From Verrucomicrobiota bacterium (GTDB taxonomy: Bacteria > Verrucomicrobiota > Verrucomicrobiia > Opitutales > UBA953), in NCBI GenBank assembly GCA_003569205.1, contig BGOK01000004.1, positions 62,001 to 126,000 of the forward strand: DNA of 64,000 bases, read 5' to 3'. The notes below the pieces were generated by a model. That model was not told where the DNA came from. It ran no database searches and saw nothing but the letters and a program-made list of their open reading frames with translations. Positions 63,721 through 64,000 of this stretch are shown one piece after another. Within the stretch, counting starts at the first letter, position 1, and the number at the start of each line of letters is the position of its first letter. Both the position numbers and the translations under genes were made by a program.

Positions 63721-64000
63721 GTCCTCGCGCCCGCCTTTCCCGCGCTCGTCGCGGCTTTACGCTGATTGAGCTGTTGGTGGTAATCACCATCATCCTGCTC
63801 ATTTCAGGTTTGTTCCTCAATATGTCCGCTGGCGATGGCGGTGGCCTGATGGGCGGCCAGCGCATGGTCGGCTCCTCGATTCGATCCGTTCGCGCGATGG
63901 CTTTGATGAACCGCGGAGCCCAGGGCACGGGCGTGAGCTATAATGCTCGTTACCGACTTCTAATCCTAAACGACCCGTCGGATCCCGTGAACCACCTGCA
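63717..64000 (+). CDS. Second prepilin, 3' end cut by the window
   Basis: GTG at 63717 overlaps the TGA of the preceding gene (GTGA), so the two are translationally coupled. The leader MSPRARLSRARRG is followed by FTLIELLVVITIILLIS with the +5 Glu at residue 18. The first 94 residues are visible and then the window ends; the mature part starts SAGDGGGLMGGQRMVG. Probably a minor pseudopilin of the same pilus or type II secretion-like system. Confidence 0.88.
   Translation, partial: MSPRARLSRARRGFTLIELLVVITIILLISGLFLNMSAGDGGGLMGGQRMVGSSIRSVRAMALMNRGAQGTGVSYNARYRLLILNDPSDPVNHL

Overview
The window looks like a chromosomal piece of a Gram-negative, sulfatase-rich bacterium of the PVC group, most likely Verrucomicrobiota (Opitutae-like). 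The grounds are: nine Cys-type sulfatases; three DUF1501 / Planctomycete-cytochrome-C (DUF1549-DUF1553) gene pairs plus a DUF1552/DUF1592 pair, families known mainly from Planctomycetes and Verrucomicrobia; an ECF sigma / FecR pair of the kind common in these phyla; high GC; many starts without a clear Shine-Dalgarno; and prepilins resembling those of Opitutae rather than the DUF1559 type of Planctomycetes. The phylum is an inference from gene content; no rRNA is present.

Layout. 1-1.6 kb is housekeeping: the 5' end of trpA, a DUF3147 membrane protein, tRNA-Leu(UAA) and a YhhQ-type queuosine-precursor transporter. 1.6-20.9 kb is a long minus-strand run for extracellular degradation: SGNH hydrolase, six sulfatases (one fused to a DUF1080 domain), an SMP-30-like lipoprotein, a tryptophan-rich propeller, an acetyl-xylan-esterase-like hydrolase, an FG-GAP/VCBS propeller, and a diheme protein with its Tat-exported DUF1501 partner. 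After a plus-strand polysaccharide deacetylase (21 kb), 21.7-38.9 kb is again minus strand: an FAD oxidoreductase with a golvesin-like domain, three more diheme/Tat pairs and one sulfatase. 39.1-47.0 kb looks like one six-gene operon: ECF sigma, FecR, sialate-O-acetylesterase-like protein, sulfatase, esterase, sulfatase. It lies between two almost identical rho-independent terminators. 47.2-49.9 kb holds katG and a Fur/PerR-type gene. 49.9-52.6 kb holds a second FAD oxidoreductase, a 382-base gap and a secreted coiled-coil protein. 52.6-59.8 kb holds an outer-membrane barrel protein and a TetR-controlled RND efflux operon. 59.8-64 kb holds a DUF4874/DUF4832 protein, a putative Na+/H+ antiporter and two prepilins (the second runs off the end).

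How it fits together (inference). Most products carry Sec, Tat or lipoprotein signals. The sulfatases, esterases, deacetylase, DUF1080 domain, SMP-30-like protein and FAD enzymes suit stepwise removal of sulfate and acyl groups from a sulfated polysaccharide or glycoprotein and oxidation of the released sugars. The DUF1501/diheme modules are plausible electron-accepting partners of unknown substrate. No SusC/SusD pair, no glycoside hydrolase of a family I recognise and no formylglycine-generating enzyme lie in the window.

Caution. I found about fifteen single-base indels in otherwise conserved reading frames, clustered at 24.4-27.1 kb and 49.7-52.1 kb with single cases near 40.7 and 45.24 kb. 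Many sit in or next to base runs. They look more like residual assembly errors than gene decay, but real pseudogenes cannot be excluded from one sequence.
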